Assembly: GCA_964464825.1 (NCBI GenBank) | Contig: CAYXKL010000002.1 | Span: 1 to 64,000 of the forward strand | Source: DYJK01 sp964464825 | GTDB lineage: Bacteria > Bacteroidota > Ignavibacteria > Ignavibacteriales > Melioribacteraceae | DNA length: 64,000 bases | Reading direction: 5' to 3' | Shown: positions 9,237 to 18,027 of the stretch, piece after piece | How the letters are laid out: each line of letters begins with the position of its first letter | Numbering within the stretch: position 1 is the first letter of the stretch | Translations under genes and position numbers: made by a program | The notes under the pieces: generated by a model | What the model was told of the DNA's origin: nothing | Seen by the model: the letters and a program-made list of their open reading frames with translations, nothing else | Database searches by the model: none

Positions 9237-10355
9237 TTATACAGAAAAAATTTCATATAGCAGATTTTTATCAAGCAGAATTTCTTCGAAAGATGAGTAG
9301 ATAAATTTTAAATTACGCGAAAGAGATTTATAATTGAGATCGAGCGACTCTTTCTTTTTGGGATTAATTACAAGAAGGTTTATATCGGGATTTATATGTT
9401 TCTTAAAAAGTGCTTTGATGTGAAGATCGGCATCAGATAATGAGTAGCCGATGAACACAATTTTTTTAGTTACACGTATTTCGCGGGAAGCTTCCACAAG
9501 AAGTTGCGAAATGATAGGATGATAAATAGTTTTTAGGTATGAAGGCGGAATTATTAATGTGCTGAAATCTGTTCCGTCAATGGGACATCTGTATTCGTAT
9601 TCCTGATTATCGGGATAGGTGTAACCGAGAAATTTCCCTTTGTTAAGATCGATCTTTCTATCCCATGGTGTGAGTAAAGTTTGGTTACAGCAGTTGCAAA
9701 ATTTCCAATTCAAACTTCCGTGTAGTTTGATAATTTTTATTGGAATAGGTGTTACAGATTCTTCAACCAGAACCGGTGCCCGAGGATTAACCCAAAAATT
9801 ATACTGTGCTAATTCAGGCAGATTTTCATAGTTCATTAAAGGGATAGAGTAATCTATGTAGCAATGATCTTTAAAGTGAAAATCAAATGCTTGCTCAAGA
9901 AGTGTATCATAGTTCAAAGTAATAACCGAGGAATTAGGAACACGTTCAATTAATGTTTCCCAGAAGATATCGTAGTAGCCGCTCTCTTTGTTAGTGTGGA
10001 AATTTACAATGAAGTGGATCAGTTTTATCAAGTATTCTTTTATGTCGCGTATCTTTTCAATAGTATATTTCTGGTTGAGACTTTCGTTATGTTGAATGAA
10101 ATAATCGAGAAATCCGAATACTGCTTCAAGCTGCGGGTAGTGTCCGGATTTTATATTGTACTCAAAATTATCTCTTATGAAATTGAGTACTATTTTTCCG
10201 ATATCGGATTTTTCAATCTCCCCTATTTCTCCGGATAAAATTTGCGGTAGAATATCTCTCTGAAGCGGAACTCCATCCGGACGTGAAGCACCGGCACCAA
10301 GTACAAAAACAATATCGCGTTTATAAGGGTACTGTAAAAATTTTAATGTTTTCAA
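9237..10355 (-). CDS. SIR2-like (SIR2_2) domain protein, possible NAD-hydrolysing defence protein
   Basis: This is a 372-residue single-domain protein. The nucleotide-binding loop FVLGAGASRPDG lies at residues 17-28. The usual catalytic pair of SIR2-type NADases is present as Asn in TLNYDTLLE and His in KLHGSLNW. The C-terminal FIGYSLSDADLHIKALF is the standard SIR2-like terminal motif. Directly after LHGSLNW comes a Cys cluster (FCNCCNQ, with another Cys in YRCPIDG about 40 residues on) that could bind zinc. Related proteins act in anti-phage NAD depletion (Thoeris ThsA, DSR, AVAST-type), but no partner gene is adjacent. Function as stand-alone defence is inference. Confidence 0.85.
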   Translation of the reverse strand: MKTLKFLQYPYKRDIVFVLGAGASRPDGVPLQRDILPQILSGEIGEIEKSDIGKIVLNFIRDNFEYNIKSGHYPQLEAVFGFLDYFIQHNESLNQKYTIEKIRDIKEYLIKLIHFIVNFHTNKESGYYDIFWETLIERVPNSSVITLNYDTLLEQAFDFHFKDHCYIDYSIPLMNYENLPELAQYNFWVNPRAPVLVEESVTPIPIKIIKLHGSLNWKFCNCCNQTLLTPWDRKIDLNKGKFLGYTYPDNQEYEYRCPIDGTDFSTLIIPPSYLKTIYHPIISQLLVEASREIRVTKKIVFIGYSLSDADLHIKALFKKHINPDINLLVINPKKKESLDLNYKSLSRNLKFIYSSFEEILLDKNLLYEIFSV

Positions 10356-10487
10356 TTGCGTAATAAATTAATAATCACAAAAATAGAAATTAAAAAGGTA
10401 AAGTATAATCTATATTTTGAAATGAGTAATAATGCATAATTTTAAAATTAATTTTAAGTGTGTTCTGTGAAGGTAAATCGAAATGAA

Positions 10488-11168
10488 TTATTTAATGAGT
10501 TCTATAATAATCAGCTTCTTCCCTTTTTCATTTCGTGAATTGGTCGGTTTGTATGAGAGTTCAAAAGTAGTAGATTTTTTTATGTTTGATTTGTATTTCA
10601 GTTCAGCAGTTTTAAATTCATCATTAATATCACCACCTTTTACAGCGGCTAAATATGCTTTATCTTTAATTAATGGAAGCGCATAACGAAATAAAATTAT
10701 CAAAGGAACAGTTGCACGGCTAATTATAAGATCGAATGTATTAGCATATTTTTCTTTGAACTCGTCACTTTCAACCCGGCAATTTTCTGCAGTAACATTA
10801 TTCAATTTAAGTTTAGAAATAAATTCCTTAACAGCTTCAATTTTTTTACTTGTTGAATCTGCGAGAACACCTTTAAGCATTGGACGTGTTATTGCAAGTG
10901 GAATACCTGGAAAACCACCACCAGTACCAATATCTAAAAATTTAGTTACTTTCTGAGGTAAAAACTCACTTAAAAACGAAGAGATAAAAACGTGGTTTTC
11001 GATAATCTTTTGAACATCACGGCGGGAAATGAGGTTAACTTTACTGTTTTTGTGTGTAACCAGAGATGCAAAATTGGCAAGTCTTTCAATCTGATATTCA
11101 TCGGGATTAATAGAATTTTCCCAAAAGAGCATTTTCAATTCGCGTAGATACTGCTCTAGAAGATCCAA
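10488..11168 (-). CDS. rsmG: 16S rRNA (guanine-527-N7)-methyltransferase RsmG
   Basis: This 226-residue Rossmann-fold methyltransferase carries the RsmG signature: LVTHKNSKVNLISRR near the N terminus, the SAM loop FLDIGTGGGFPGIPLAI, and IISRATVPL later. It methylates G527 of 16S rRNA with S-adenosylmethionine. The start is a TTG at 11168 with GAGGG just upstream; no ATG lies nearby. It follows mnmG by 20 bases, so it is the last gene of the mnmE-mnmG-rsmG run, the classical gidB-gidA-trmE arrangement. Confidence 0.94.
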   Translation of the reverse strand: MDLLEQYLRELKMLFWENSINPDEYQIERLANFASLVTHKNSKVNLISRRDVQKIIENHVFISSFLSEFLPQKVTKFLDIGTGGGFPGIPLAITRPMLKGVLADSTSKKIEAVKEFISKLKLNNVTAENCRVESDEFKEKYANTFDLIISRATVPLIILFRYALPLIKDKAYLAAVKGGDINDEFKTAELKYKSNIKKSTTFELSYKPTNSRNEKGKKLIIIELIK

Positions 11169-11188
11169 AAAGCCCTCAAATAGAAAAT

Positions 11189-13063
11189 TTAACTTTTCAA
11201 ATATACTAATAAAACAGAAATATCTGAAGGTGTTACTCCGGAGATTCTTGAAGCTTGTCCAATAGAGCGTGGTTTTACTTTAGTTAGTTTTTCGCGTCCT
11301 TCAGTTGATATAGATTTCAAGTTAGTATAATTAAAATTTAATGGAATTAATACGTCTTCTAATTTTTCCATTTTCTTTATCAATTCCAACTGTCGTTGAA
11401 TATATCCGTCATATTTAATTTCTATTTCTACTTGTTCTAACGATTTACCATCACGCAGCAACTTATTAACTACTTCATTTTCATTTTGAATAAATGATAA
11501 AATATTAACCAGAGATAGTTCCGGACGTTTGGTTAAACGGTCGATCGACTCAGCATTATCGATTGTTGATGAATTAATTAATTCTAAAAAAGGATTAATT
11601 TTATCTGGTGCTACTTTCAACTCGCCCAACACTTTTTTTGATAATGCAATTAGTACTTCTCTTTCTTTCATTTCGTCATACATCTCTTTTGGTATCAAAC
11701 CGAATTCAAAACCATATTTCATTAATCGTCTATCAGCATTATCTTGCCTTAAAATTAAACGATGCTCTGCCCTCGAAGTAAACATTCTGTAAGGTTCATT
11801 TGTAGATTTATCAACAAGATCATCAACTAAAACACCTATATAAGCTTCGCTTCTTTTCAAAACAAATTCTGGCCGTTTTTGAATTTTAAGAGCAGCATTA
11901 ATTCCAGCAACAAGACCTTGAGCCGCAGCTTCTTCATATCCGGATGTTCCGTTTATTTGTCCGGCAAAATAGAGTCCTTGAATTAATTTTGTTTCCAAAG
12001 TAAGGTCAATTTGATATGGAGGAAAATAATCATACTCAACAGCGTAACCGGGACGGACCATTTCTACTTCTTCCAAACCTTTAATTTTACGGAGCGCCTC
12101 AAACTGAATTTCTTCGGGCAGCGAAGTAGAAAAACCATTAATATAAATTAAATCGGAATCCAATCCTTCCGGTTCAAGAAATAATTGATGCCGTTTTTTA
12201 TCAGCAAAGCGATTTATTTTATCTTCAATAGAAGGACAATAACGTGGACCAACACCATGGATTAAGCCAGTAAACATTGGCGAACGGTCAAATCCTTTCT
12301 CTAATATTTTATGAACAGTTGTATCGGTGTATGTTATATGGCAGCTCGTTTGCGGAAGATATGGAAATTCATTAATCGGAGTTCTTTGCGAAAATGGAAT
12401 TGGCGGAACATCGCCGGGCTGTTCTTCTATTACGTCCCAATTTATTGTATTTTTTTTCAGCCGTGGTGGAGTACCGGTTTTTAATCGTCCTGATTCAAAA
12501 CCAAGTTTAATTAATGATTCAGTTAAACCGATAGCTGGTTTTTCACCATATCTTCCACCCCGTGTGGCTTTTAATCCAGTGTGCATTAATCCATTTAAAA
12601 AAGTACCAGAACAAACGATTAATGCTTTGCATTTTATATCTACACCCTTAGCAGTTCTAACTCCGGAAATCTTTTTCCCCTCCTCAATGGCTTCAATAAT
12701 AGAATCTTCAATAATTTCAATATTTCTTGTAGAACCAACAAATCGTGAGGCAACATCTGTATATATTTTTCTATCATTTTGACTTCTACCAGCCCAAACA
12801 GCCGGGCCTTTTGATTTATTTAACGTACGAAATTGAATTCCTGATTGATCGGCAATTAATCCCATTACGCCGCCCAAAGCGTCTATTTCATGAACTAAAT
12901 GTCCCTTTGCACTACCGCCAATAGATGGGTTGCACGACATTCTTCCGAATGCAGATTTGTCCATAGTTACTACAGCAACAGAGCACCCCATACGTGCTGA
13001 CGCAATTGCTGCTTCTATGCCGGCATGTCCGCCACCAACAATTATTACGTCAAAATAATACAT
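11189..13063 (-). CDS. mnmG: tRNA uridine-5-carboxymethylaminomethyl modification enzyme MnmG (GidA)
   Basis: This is a 624-residue FAD protein of full family length. It opens with the dinucleotide-binding loop DVIIVGGGHAGIEAA and carries the family blocks MSCNPSIGGSAKGHLV, GTFLNGLMH, TGTPPRL and GYEEAAAQGLVAGINAAL. The C-terminal helical domain ends in GVTPSDISVLLVYL. With MnmE it installs cmnm5 at U34 of tRNAs using 5,10-methylene-THF and ammonium or glycine. The ATG at 13063 has AAAGGA six bases upstream. The 171-base gap to mnmE carries two parS-like sites. Confidence 0.97.
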   Translation of the reverse strand: MYYFDVIIVGGGHAGIEAAIASARMGCSVAVVTMDKSAFGRMSCNPSIGGSAKGHLVHEIDALGGVMGLIADQSGIQFRTLNKSKGPAVWAGRSQNDRKIYTDVASRFVGSTRNIEIIEDSIIEAIEEGKKISGVRTAKGVDIKCKALIVCSGTFLNGLMHTGLKATRGGRYGEKPAIGLTESLIKLGFESGRLKTGTPPRLKKNTINWDVIEEQPGDVPPIPFSQRTPINEFPYLPQTSCHITYTDTTVHKILEKGFDRSPMFTGLIHGVGPRYCPSIEDKINRFADKKRHQLFLEPEGLDSDLIYINGFSTSLPEEIQFEALRKIKGLEEVEMVRPGYAVEYDYFPPYQIDLTLETKLIQGLYFAGQINGTSGYEEAAAQGLVAGINAALKIQKRPEFVLKRSEAYIGVLVDDLVDKSTNEPYRMFTSRAEHRLILRQDNADRRLMKYGFEFGLIPKEMYDEMKEREVLIALSKKVLGELKVAPDKINPFLELINSSTIDNAESIDRLTKRPELSLVNILSFIQNENEVVNKLLRDGKSLEQVEIEIKYDGYIQRQLELIKKMEKLEDVLIPLNFNYTNLKSISTEGREKLTKVKPRSIGQASRISGVTPSDISVLLVYLKS

Positions 13064-13092
13064 TTAGTCCTTTCTTAACACTATTTTTTAGG

Positions 13093-13108
13093 TGTTCCAC
13101 ATGAAACA
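13093..13108 (+). other. parS-like site 1 (candidate ParB-binding centromere site)
   Basis: TGTTCCACATGAAACA differs by one base (A for G at position 9) from TGTTCCACGTGAAACA, a B. subtilis parS sequence and one form of the widely conserved ParB site. It lies 29 bases upstream of the mnmG start, in the gap after mnmE. Chromosomal parS sites often cluster around gidA/soj/spo0J. parA and parB are not in this window, so the assignment rests on sequence and position. Confidence 0.65.
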
Positions 13109-13216
13109 AAATTAAGATAGTGACGAGTTTAGAATGAAGAATGTAGAGGAAAAATTTAAATTATTTCCTTATCACTATGCTTGCTTAACCATTCTTTCTA
13201 CACTCTTAATAAAATT

Positions 13217-13232
13217 TGTTCCACATGAAACG
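13217..13232 (+). other. parS-like site 2
   Basis: TGTTCCACATGAAACG shares the first 15 bases with the site 124 bases away and is in the same orientation. It differs from the B. subtilis parS form at two positions. It ends two bases before the mnmE stop codon complement. Two copies in one short intergenic space make chance unlikely. Confidence 0.6.
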
Positions 13233-13234
13233 TC

Positions 13235-14602
13235 TCATTTTCCAATGCAGAATTTTGCAAAAATATTGTTCAGAATATCGTCTGATGTTACTTTTCCAAT
13301 TATTTCACCAAGTGAATTTTCTGCATTTCTAAGGTCAACTGATATAAATTCCCCAGTCAATTTTTCTTTTATTGAATTTCTAGCTCCAATAAGGTGATAT
13401 TTAGCTTTTTTTAATGAATCATAATGACGTAGATTAGAAACGATTGCTGATTTTTCCGAGTAGTTTTGTGTTCCTATTGCTTTAATTTTTAACCTTTCAA
13501 AGAGCTCATTTATACCAATTCCGGTTTTAGCAGATATTCCAACTTCAAATCGAGAGTCTTTACATTTTTTTAGATCAATTTTATTAACTACAGTTAAGAT
13601 TCTTTTTTCATCGGTAATCTTAGTAAGTTCATCGTATAAATCTTGATTGAACCCTAAAGTAGCATCATTTAAAAATAGAACAATATCTGCATTTTGTACT
13701 GCTTCTCTACTTCGGTTTACACCCTCTATTTCAATTACATCTGCACTGGCTCTAATTCCGGCTGTATCAAACAATCTAAACAAAATGCCATCTAGATTAA
13801 GTTCTTCGCGGATAATATCACGTGTGGTTCCGGGAATTTCACTCACAATTGCTCGAGCTTCTTTCAATAAATAATTTAGAAGTGATGATTTTCCAACATT
13901 CGGCTTACCTACCAGCGCTACATTTACGCCATCTTTAATAATTCTTCCGAATGAATAGCTTGAGAGAAGCAGATCAATTTCAGATTCAATTCTATCTATA
14001 TTAGATATTATTTCTTTTAGCGACATAAATTCCAGATCTTCTTCTGCGAAATCTAATTCTAGTTCTATGAGTGAGGATGTATTAATTAAAAGATTCCTTA
14101 GCTCATCAACTTTATTTGAAAGCAATCCATCCATTTGATTTCTAGCGCCGCGTAATGATGCCTCGGTATTAGAATTGATTACATCTGCAACGGCTTCAGC
14201 TTGTGCAAGATCCATTCTACCATTCAAAAAAGCGCGCTTTGTGAATTCCCCGGGTTCTGCTAACCGGACATCACTATCTAGCAGTAAAAAAATAATTTTT
14301 TGAACTATTAATGGGCTACCATGCGTACTGATTTCTACAGAGTCTTCACCGGTGTACGAGTTTGGTAAACGGAAAACCGAAACTAAAACATCATCTATCA
14401 ATTCATTATTCTGATTAATTATATTTCCGTAATGGATTGTATGAGTCGGTGAATCTGCAATTGGTTTTTTCCCTTTAAAAATTTTATCAATTGCTGTAAA
14501 ACTCTTTGGCCCGCTTATTCTAATGATAGAAATCGCACCAATACCCGGCGGAGTAGCTAATGCAACAATTGTATCTTCATTTTGTGATATTGATTGTGTC
14601 AT
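13235..14602 (-). CDS. mnmE: tRNA modification GTPase MnmE (TrmE)
   Basis: I use the ATG at 14602 (455 residues); the reading frame extends to a TTG eight codons earlier, but family members begin just before DTIVALATPPG. The N-terminal THF-binding domain (about 1-120) is followed by a helical domain and an inserted G domain: G1 GKPNVGKSS, switch region GTTRD, DTAG, NKID. It ends in FAKFCIGK, the canonical C-terminal motif whose Cys is needed for activity. MnmE forms a complex with MnmG, encoded next. The upstream gap to the divergent clpB is about 200 bases. Confidence 0.96.
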   Translation of the reverse strand: MTQSISQNEDTIVALATPPGIGAISIIRISGPKSFTAIDKIFKGKKPIADSPTHTIHYGNIINQNNELIDDVLVSVFRLPNSYTGEDSVEISTHGSPLIVQKIIFLLLDSDVRLAEPGEFTKRAFLNGRMDLAQAEAVADVINSNTEASLRGARNQMDGLLSNKVDELRNLLINTSSLIELELDFAEEDLEFMSLKEIISNIDRIESEIDLLLSSYSFGRIIKDGVNVALVGKPNVGKSSLLNYLLKEARAIVSEIPGTTRDIIREELNLDGILFRLFDTAGIRASADVIEIEGVNRSREAVQNADIVLFLNDATLGFNQDLYDELTKITDEKRILTVVNKIDLKKCKDSRFEVGISAKTGIGINELFERLKIKAIGTQNYSEKSAIVSNLRHYDSLKKAKYHLIGARNSIKEKLTGEFISVDLRNAENSLGEIIGKVTSDDILNNIFAKFCIGK

Positions 14603-14764
14603 ATATATTTCTTTTGGAGGATGCAAAATTATGATAATTGATAAGCACTAACAAGAAACTATTTTTTTCCGTTAAATAAATATATAACGAACAATTATAT
14701 TACTAATTCGTATTATTCTATTTCGAATTATTTTGAATACTTTGAAACTTTTACTGAAACTTTT

Positions 14765-14793
14765 TTGTATGAACGTTAAATTAGCATTATAAA
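14765..14793 (+). promoter_or_regulatory. Predicted promoter of clpB
   Basis: TTGTAT (14765-14770), a 17-base spacer and TATAAA (14788-14793) match the ordinary vegetative pattern. Transcription would start near 14800, only about 10 bases before the clpB ATG at 14810, leaving little or no leader. I see no CIRCE-type inverted repeat. Confidence 0.5.
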
Positions 14794-14809
14794 AATTTGG
14801 TAAAGAAAA

Positions 14810-17428
14810 ATGGCTTATAATTTCAACAAGTTTACTGTTAAAGCACAAGAGACAATTCAGAATGGAATTGAGATTGCACAGAATTACAACAATCAAATTG
14901 TTGAGCCGGAACATCTGCTGGCGGCAATTCTTCAGGATCAATCAAATGTAGCTTATACAATTATACAAAAAGCCGGCAGTAATCTTAATCAGATGAAAAT
15001 TAAAATTGGCGAACTGCTCGAAAAACTTCCCAAAGTAATCGGTTCGGGAATTGGTAACCAGCAGATATCAATCAACACAGCAAAAATTTTTGATGCTGCT
15101 GCTGACGAAGCAAAAAATTTAAAAGATGATTACGTATCGAACGAGCATATTTTAATTGCTTTGAGCGAAGATAAAACTGCTGCCGGAAAACTTTTAAATG
15201 ATAACGGCATAAATAAGAATTTAATTTTATCAGCTCTAAAAGATATTCGTGGTAATCAACGCGTTACATCTCAGAATCCGGAAGACACATATCAATCATT
15301 ACAAAAATATGGACGCGATTTAAACGAACTTGCCCGATCAAATAAACTCGATCCGGTTATTGGACGCGATGAAGAAATAAGAAGAGTATTACAAGTACTT
15401 TCGCGTAGAACCAAAAACAACCCGGTATTGATTGGCGAACCCGGTGTTGGAAAAACAGCAATCGCTGAAGGTATCGCTCACCGCATAGTTGCCGGAGATG
15501 TCCCCGAATCACTTAAAACAAAAAGAATTGTCGCGCTCGATATGGGTGCGCTTGTTGCCGGTACTCAATTCCGCGGACAATTTGAAGAGCGGGTAAAAGC
15601 AGTTGTGAAAGAAGTTCAAGAATCTGATGGAGAAATAATTTTATTTATTGATGAACTTCATCTACTTGTAGGTGCTGGAAAAACTGAAGGCGCAATGGAT
15701 GCGGCAAATATTTTGAAACCGGCTCTTGCTCGCGGTGAACTTCATGCAATTGGCGCAACAACTCTTGATGAATACAGAAAATACATCGAGAAAGATGCCG
15801 CGCTCGAAAGAAGATTTCAACCCGTGCTTGTTACAGAACCGAATGAAGAGGATTCAATTTCAATATTGCGTGGATTGAAAGAGCGTTACGAAGTTCATCA
15901 CGGTGTTCGTATAACCGATGGTGCTATCGTAGCAGCAGTTCAACTTTCGAATCGTTACATTACAGATCGTTTTCTTCCAGACAAAGCTATCGATCTGATT
16001 GATGAGTCTGCATCGAAATTAAGAATAGAAATAGATTCGATGCCGGAGGAGCTTGATGCAGTCGAAAGAAAAGTAAAACAGCTTGAAATTGAACGAGAAG
16101 CTTTGAAACGCGAGAAAGATTCTGAATCGGCACAACGGCTTGATGAACTTCAAAAAGAGTTAAGCGAATTGCAAGAAGAACGGAATCAATTAAAAGGGCA
16201 TTGGCAGCTTGAAAAAGAGAAGATCCAAAAAATTCGGGCTATGAAAAGTGAAATAGAAAAAGCTAAAGCCGATGCAGATCGATTCGAACGCGAAGGTAAC
16301 CTTGGTAAAGTTGCTGAACTGCGCTACGGTGTAATCAATGAACTCGAACGGAAAATGAAAATTGAAACCGAGCAGCTTGCAGTAATTCAAAAGAGCAGTA
16401 AAATGCTTAAGGAAGAGGTTGATGCTGAAGATGTTGCCGAAGTTGTTGCAAAGTGGACTGGAATTCCGGTAAGTAGGATGCTTGAAAGCGAGCGGAGTAA
16501 ACTTTTAAGATTGGAAGAGGAACTTCATAAAAGGGTTGTGGGACAAGATGATGCTGTTGCCGCTGTTGCAAATGCAATTAGAAGATCGCGTGCTGGACTG
16601 CAAGATGCAAACCGTCCGATCGGTTCGTTCATTTTCATCGGTACAACGGGGGTTGGGAAAACCGAACTTGCACGCGCACTTGCAGAATTTCTTTTTAATG
16701 ATGAGCATGCTATGATACGAATTGATATGAGCGAGTATATGGAAAAGTTTTCTGTATCGCGATTGATCGGCGCACCCCCCGGTTATGTTGGCTACGATGA
16801 AGGCGGACAATTAACAGAAGCAGTCCGGCGGAGACCTTATTCAGTTGTATTGCTTGATGAAATTGAAAAAGCTCATCATGATGTTTTTAATGTTCTGCTT
16901 CAAGTTTTAGATGATGGAAGATTAACCGACAATCAGGGAAGAACTGTTGATTTTAAAAATACAATTATAATTATGACTTCAAACCTTGGTTCGCACTTAA
17001 TCCAGGAAAAACTATCCGAGATGAATGAAAATAATTTTGATAACACTATGGGTGAACTACGGCTTGCACTTTCGGAATTACTAAGAAGAACAATTCGTCC
17101 GGAGTTTCTAAACCGTATAGACGAAATCGTTTTCTTCAAACCATTGTTGAAAAATGAGATCGAAAAAATTATTGATCTGCAATTACAGCGCGTAGGTAAA
17201 ATGCTTGCCGAAAAAGGTCTACAGCTTGAAATTGAAGAGGGCGTAAAAGATTTTCTGATGCAGCATGGATACGATGTAACTTTTGGTGCGCGTCCACTTA
17301 AACGTACAATACAAAGATATTTGATCAATCCTCTTTCTGCAGAATTATTAATGAACAAATACGAGAGCGGCGATAAAATAATTGTGCGTTACCCGGGAGC
17401 CGGGAATTTGGTCTTTGTGAAAGGGTAG
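14810..17428 (+). CDS. clpB: ATP-dependent disaggregase ClpB
   Basis: This 872-residue Hsp100 protein is of full length. The Clp N domain (about 1-150) is followed by NBD1 with Walker A GEPGVGKT and Walker B ILFIDELH. The M-domain coiled coil lies at about 400-540 (Glu/Lys/Arg-rich heptads), and NBD2 has GTTGVGKT, VVLLDEIEKAH and the sensor GARPLKR. The M domain identifies it as ClpB rather than ClpA or ClpC. It extracts proteins from aggregates with DnaK. Translation probably starts at the ATG at 14810 with a weak AAAGAAA site. A hairpin follows the stop. Confidence 0.97.
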   Translation: MAYNFNKFTVKAQETIQNGIEIAQNYNNQIVEPEHLLAAILQDQSNVAYTIIQKAGSNLNQMKIKIGELLEKLPKVIGSGIGNQQISINTAKIFDAAADEAKNLKDDYVSNEHILIALSEDKTAAGKLLNDNGINKNLILSALKDIRGNQRVTSQNPEDTYQSLQKYGRDLNELARSNKLDPVIGRDEEIRRVLQVLSRRTKNNPVLIGEPGVGKTAIAEGIAHRIVAGDVPESLKTKRIVALDMGALVAGTQFRGQFEERVKAVVKEVQESDGEIILFIDELHLLVGAGKTEGAMDAANILKPALARGELHAIGATTLDEYRKYIEKDAALERRFQPVLVTEPNEEDSISILRGLKERYEVHHGVRITDGAIVAAVQLSNRYITDRFLPDKAIDLIDESASKLRIEIDSMPEELDAVERKVKQLEIEREALKREKDSESAQRLDELQKELSELQEERNQLKGHWQLEKEKIQKIRAMKSEIEKAKADADRFEREGNLGKVAELRYGVINELERKMKIETEQLAVIQKSSKMLKEEVDAEDVAEVVAKWTGIPVSRMLESERSKLLRLEEELHKRVVGQDDAVAAVANAIRRSRAGLQDANRPIGSFIFIGTTGVGKTELARALAEFLFNDEHAMIRIDMSEYMEKFSVSRLIGAPPGYVGYDEGGQLTEAVRRRPYSVVLLDEIEKAHHDVFNVLLQVLDDGRLTDNQGRTVDFKNTIIIMTSNLGSHLIQEKLSEMNENNFDNTMGELRLALSELLRRTIRPEFLNRIDEIVFFKPLLKNEIEKIIDLQLQRVGKMLAEKGLQLEIEEGVKDFLMQHGYDVTFGARPLKRTIQRYLINPLSAELLMNKYESGDKIIVRYPGAGNLVFVKG

Positions 17429-17469
17429 AGGGAAGAAGCAAAAGGTGAAGGAAAATATTATAGTTGTAT

Positions 17470-17495
17470 TTCCGGTGAAAACCGGAAGCACTTTT
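17470..17495 (+). terminator. Terminator-like hairpin after clpB
   Basis: Seven-base stem TTCCGGT/ACCGGAA closed by a GAAA tetraloop (17470-17487), then CACTTTTATT. The T stretch is short, so the call is moderate. It separates clpB from the next gene. Confidence 0.5.
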
Positions 17496-17517
17496 ATTAC
17501 TATTGATTGAAAAGTAT

Positions 17518-17940
17518 ATGGATCCAAAATTTTTCAAATCACCCACAGAATTAAGAAAATGGTTTAAGCAAAATCATTCTGTTAAAGATGAGCTTTGGGT
17601 TGGCTATTACAAAAAAGATTCCGGTAAGCCGAGCATAACATCGCCGCAATCGGTAGATGAAGCGCTTTGCTTTGGATGGATTGACGGAATACGCAAAAGT
17701 ATTGATGGGATCAGTTACAAAATACGATTCACACCGCGGCGTGCAAAAAGCGTCTGGAGTACTATCAACATTAAACGTGTTGGCGAATTGAAAAAACTTG
17801 GATTGATGCAGCTAGCTGGTCTTAAAGCATTTAAAGTGAAAAAAGAGAACCGCTCGGAAATCTATTCTTACGAACAGCGTCAGGCAGAATTAATTAATCC
17901 GTACAAAGGAATAATTAAATCAAATCAATTTGTTATTTAA
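17518..17940 (+). CDS. YdeI/OmpD-associated family protein, C-terminally short
   Basis: The start is taken at the ATG at 17518 (140 residues) with GAAAAG upstream, rather than an in-frame TTG five codons earlier. The N-terminal two thirds fits the YdeI family: FFKSPTELRKWF, ELWVGYYKK, then EALCFGWIDG, RFTPRRAKSVWS and the basic helix after it. Family members usually run to about 190 residues and finish with a helical segment containing a conserved SAK motif. That segment is absent; the frame stops after NPYKGII, and the following 80 bases show no remnant. The function of the family is not established. Confidence 0.75.
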   Translation: MDPKFFKSPTELRKWFKQNHSVKDELWVGYYKKDSGKPSITSPQSVDEALCFGWIDGIRKSIDGISYKIRFTPRRAKSVWSTINIKRVGELKKLGLMQLAGLKAFKVKKENRSEIYSYEQRQAELINPYKGIIKSNQFVI

Positions 17941-18027
17941 GTAATAAATTCTTTTCTTTGACCAACCCAAAATTAAATCAGCAATAAAACCAAATTTTTT
18001 TCGGAATAAGAATAAAAGGAATTCAGA

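Noticed and set aside
12327..12782. A 151-residue plus-strand frame inside mnmG
   Set aside because: It is fully antisense to the well-supported mnmG reading frame and has no protein-like features.
14603..14809. A CIRCE element or Bacteroidetes -33/-7 promoter before clpB
   Set aside because: No inverted repeat of the CIRCE type, and no TTTG/TAnnTTTG pair at the right spacing. An ordinary TTGTAT-17-TATAAA promoter fits.
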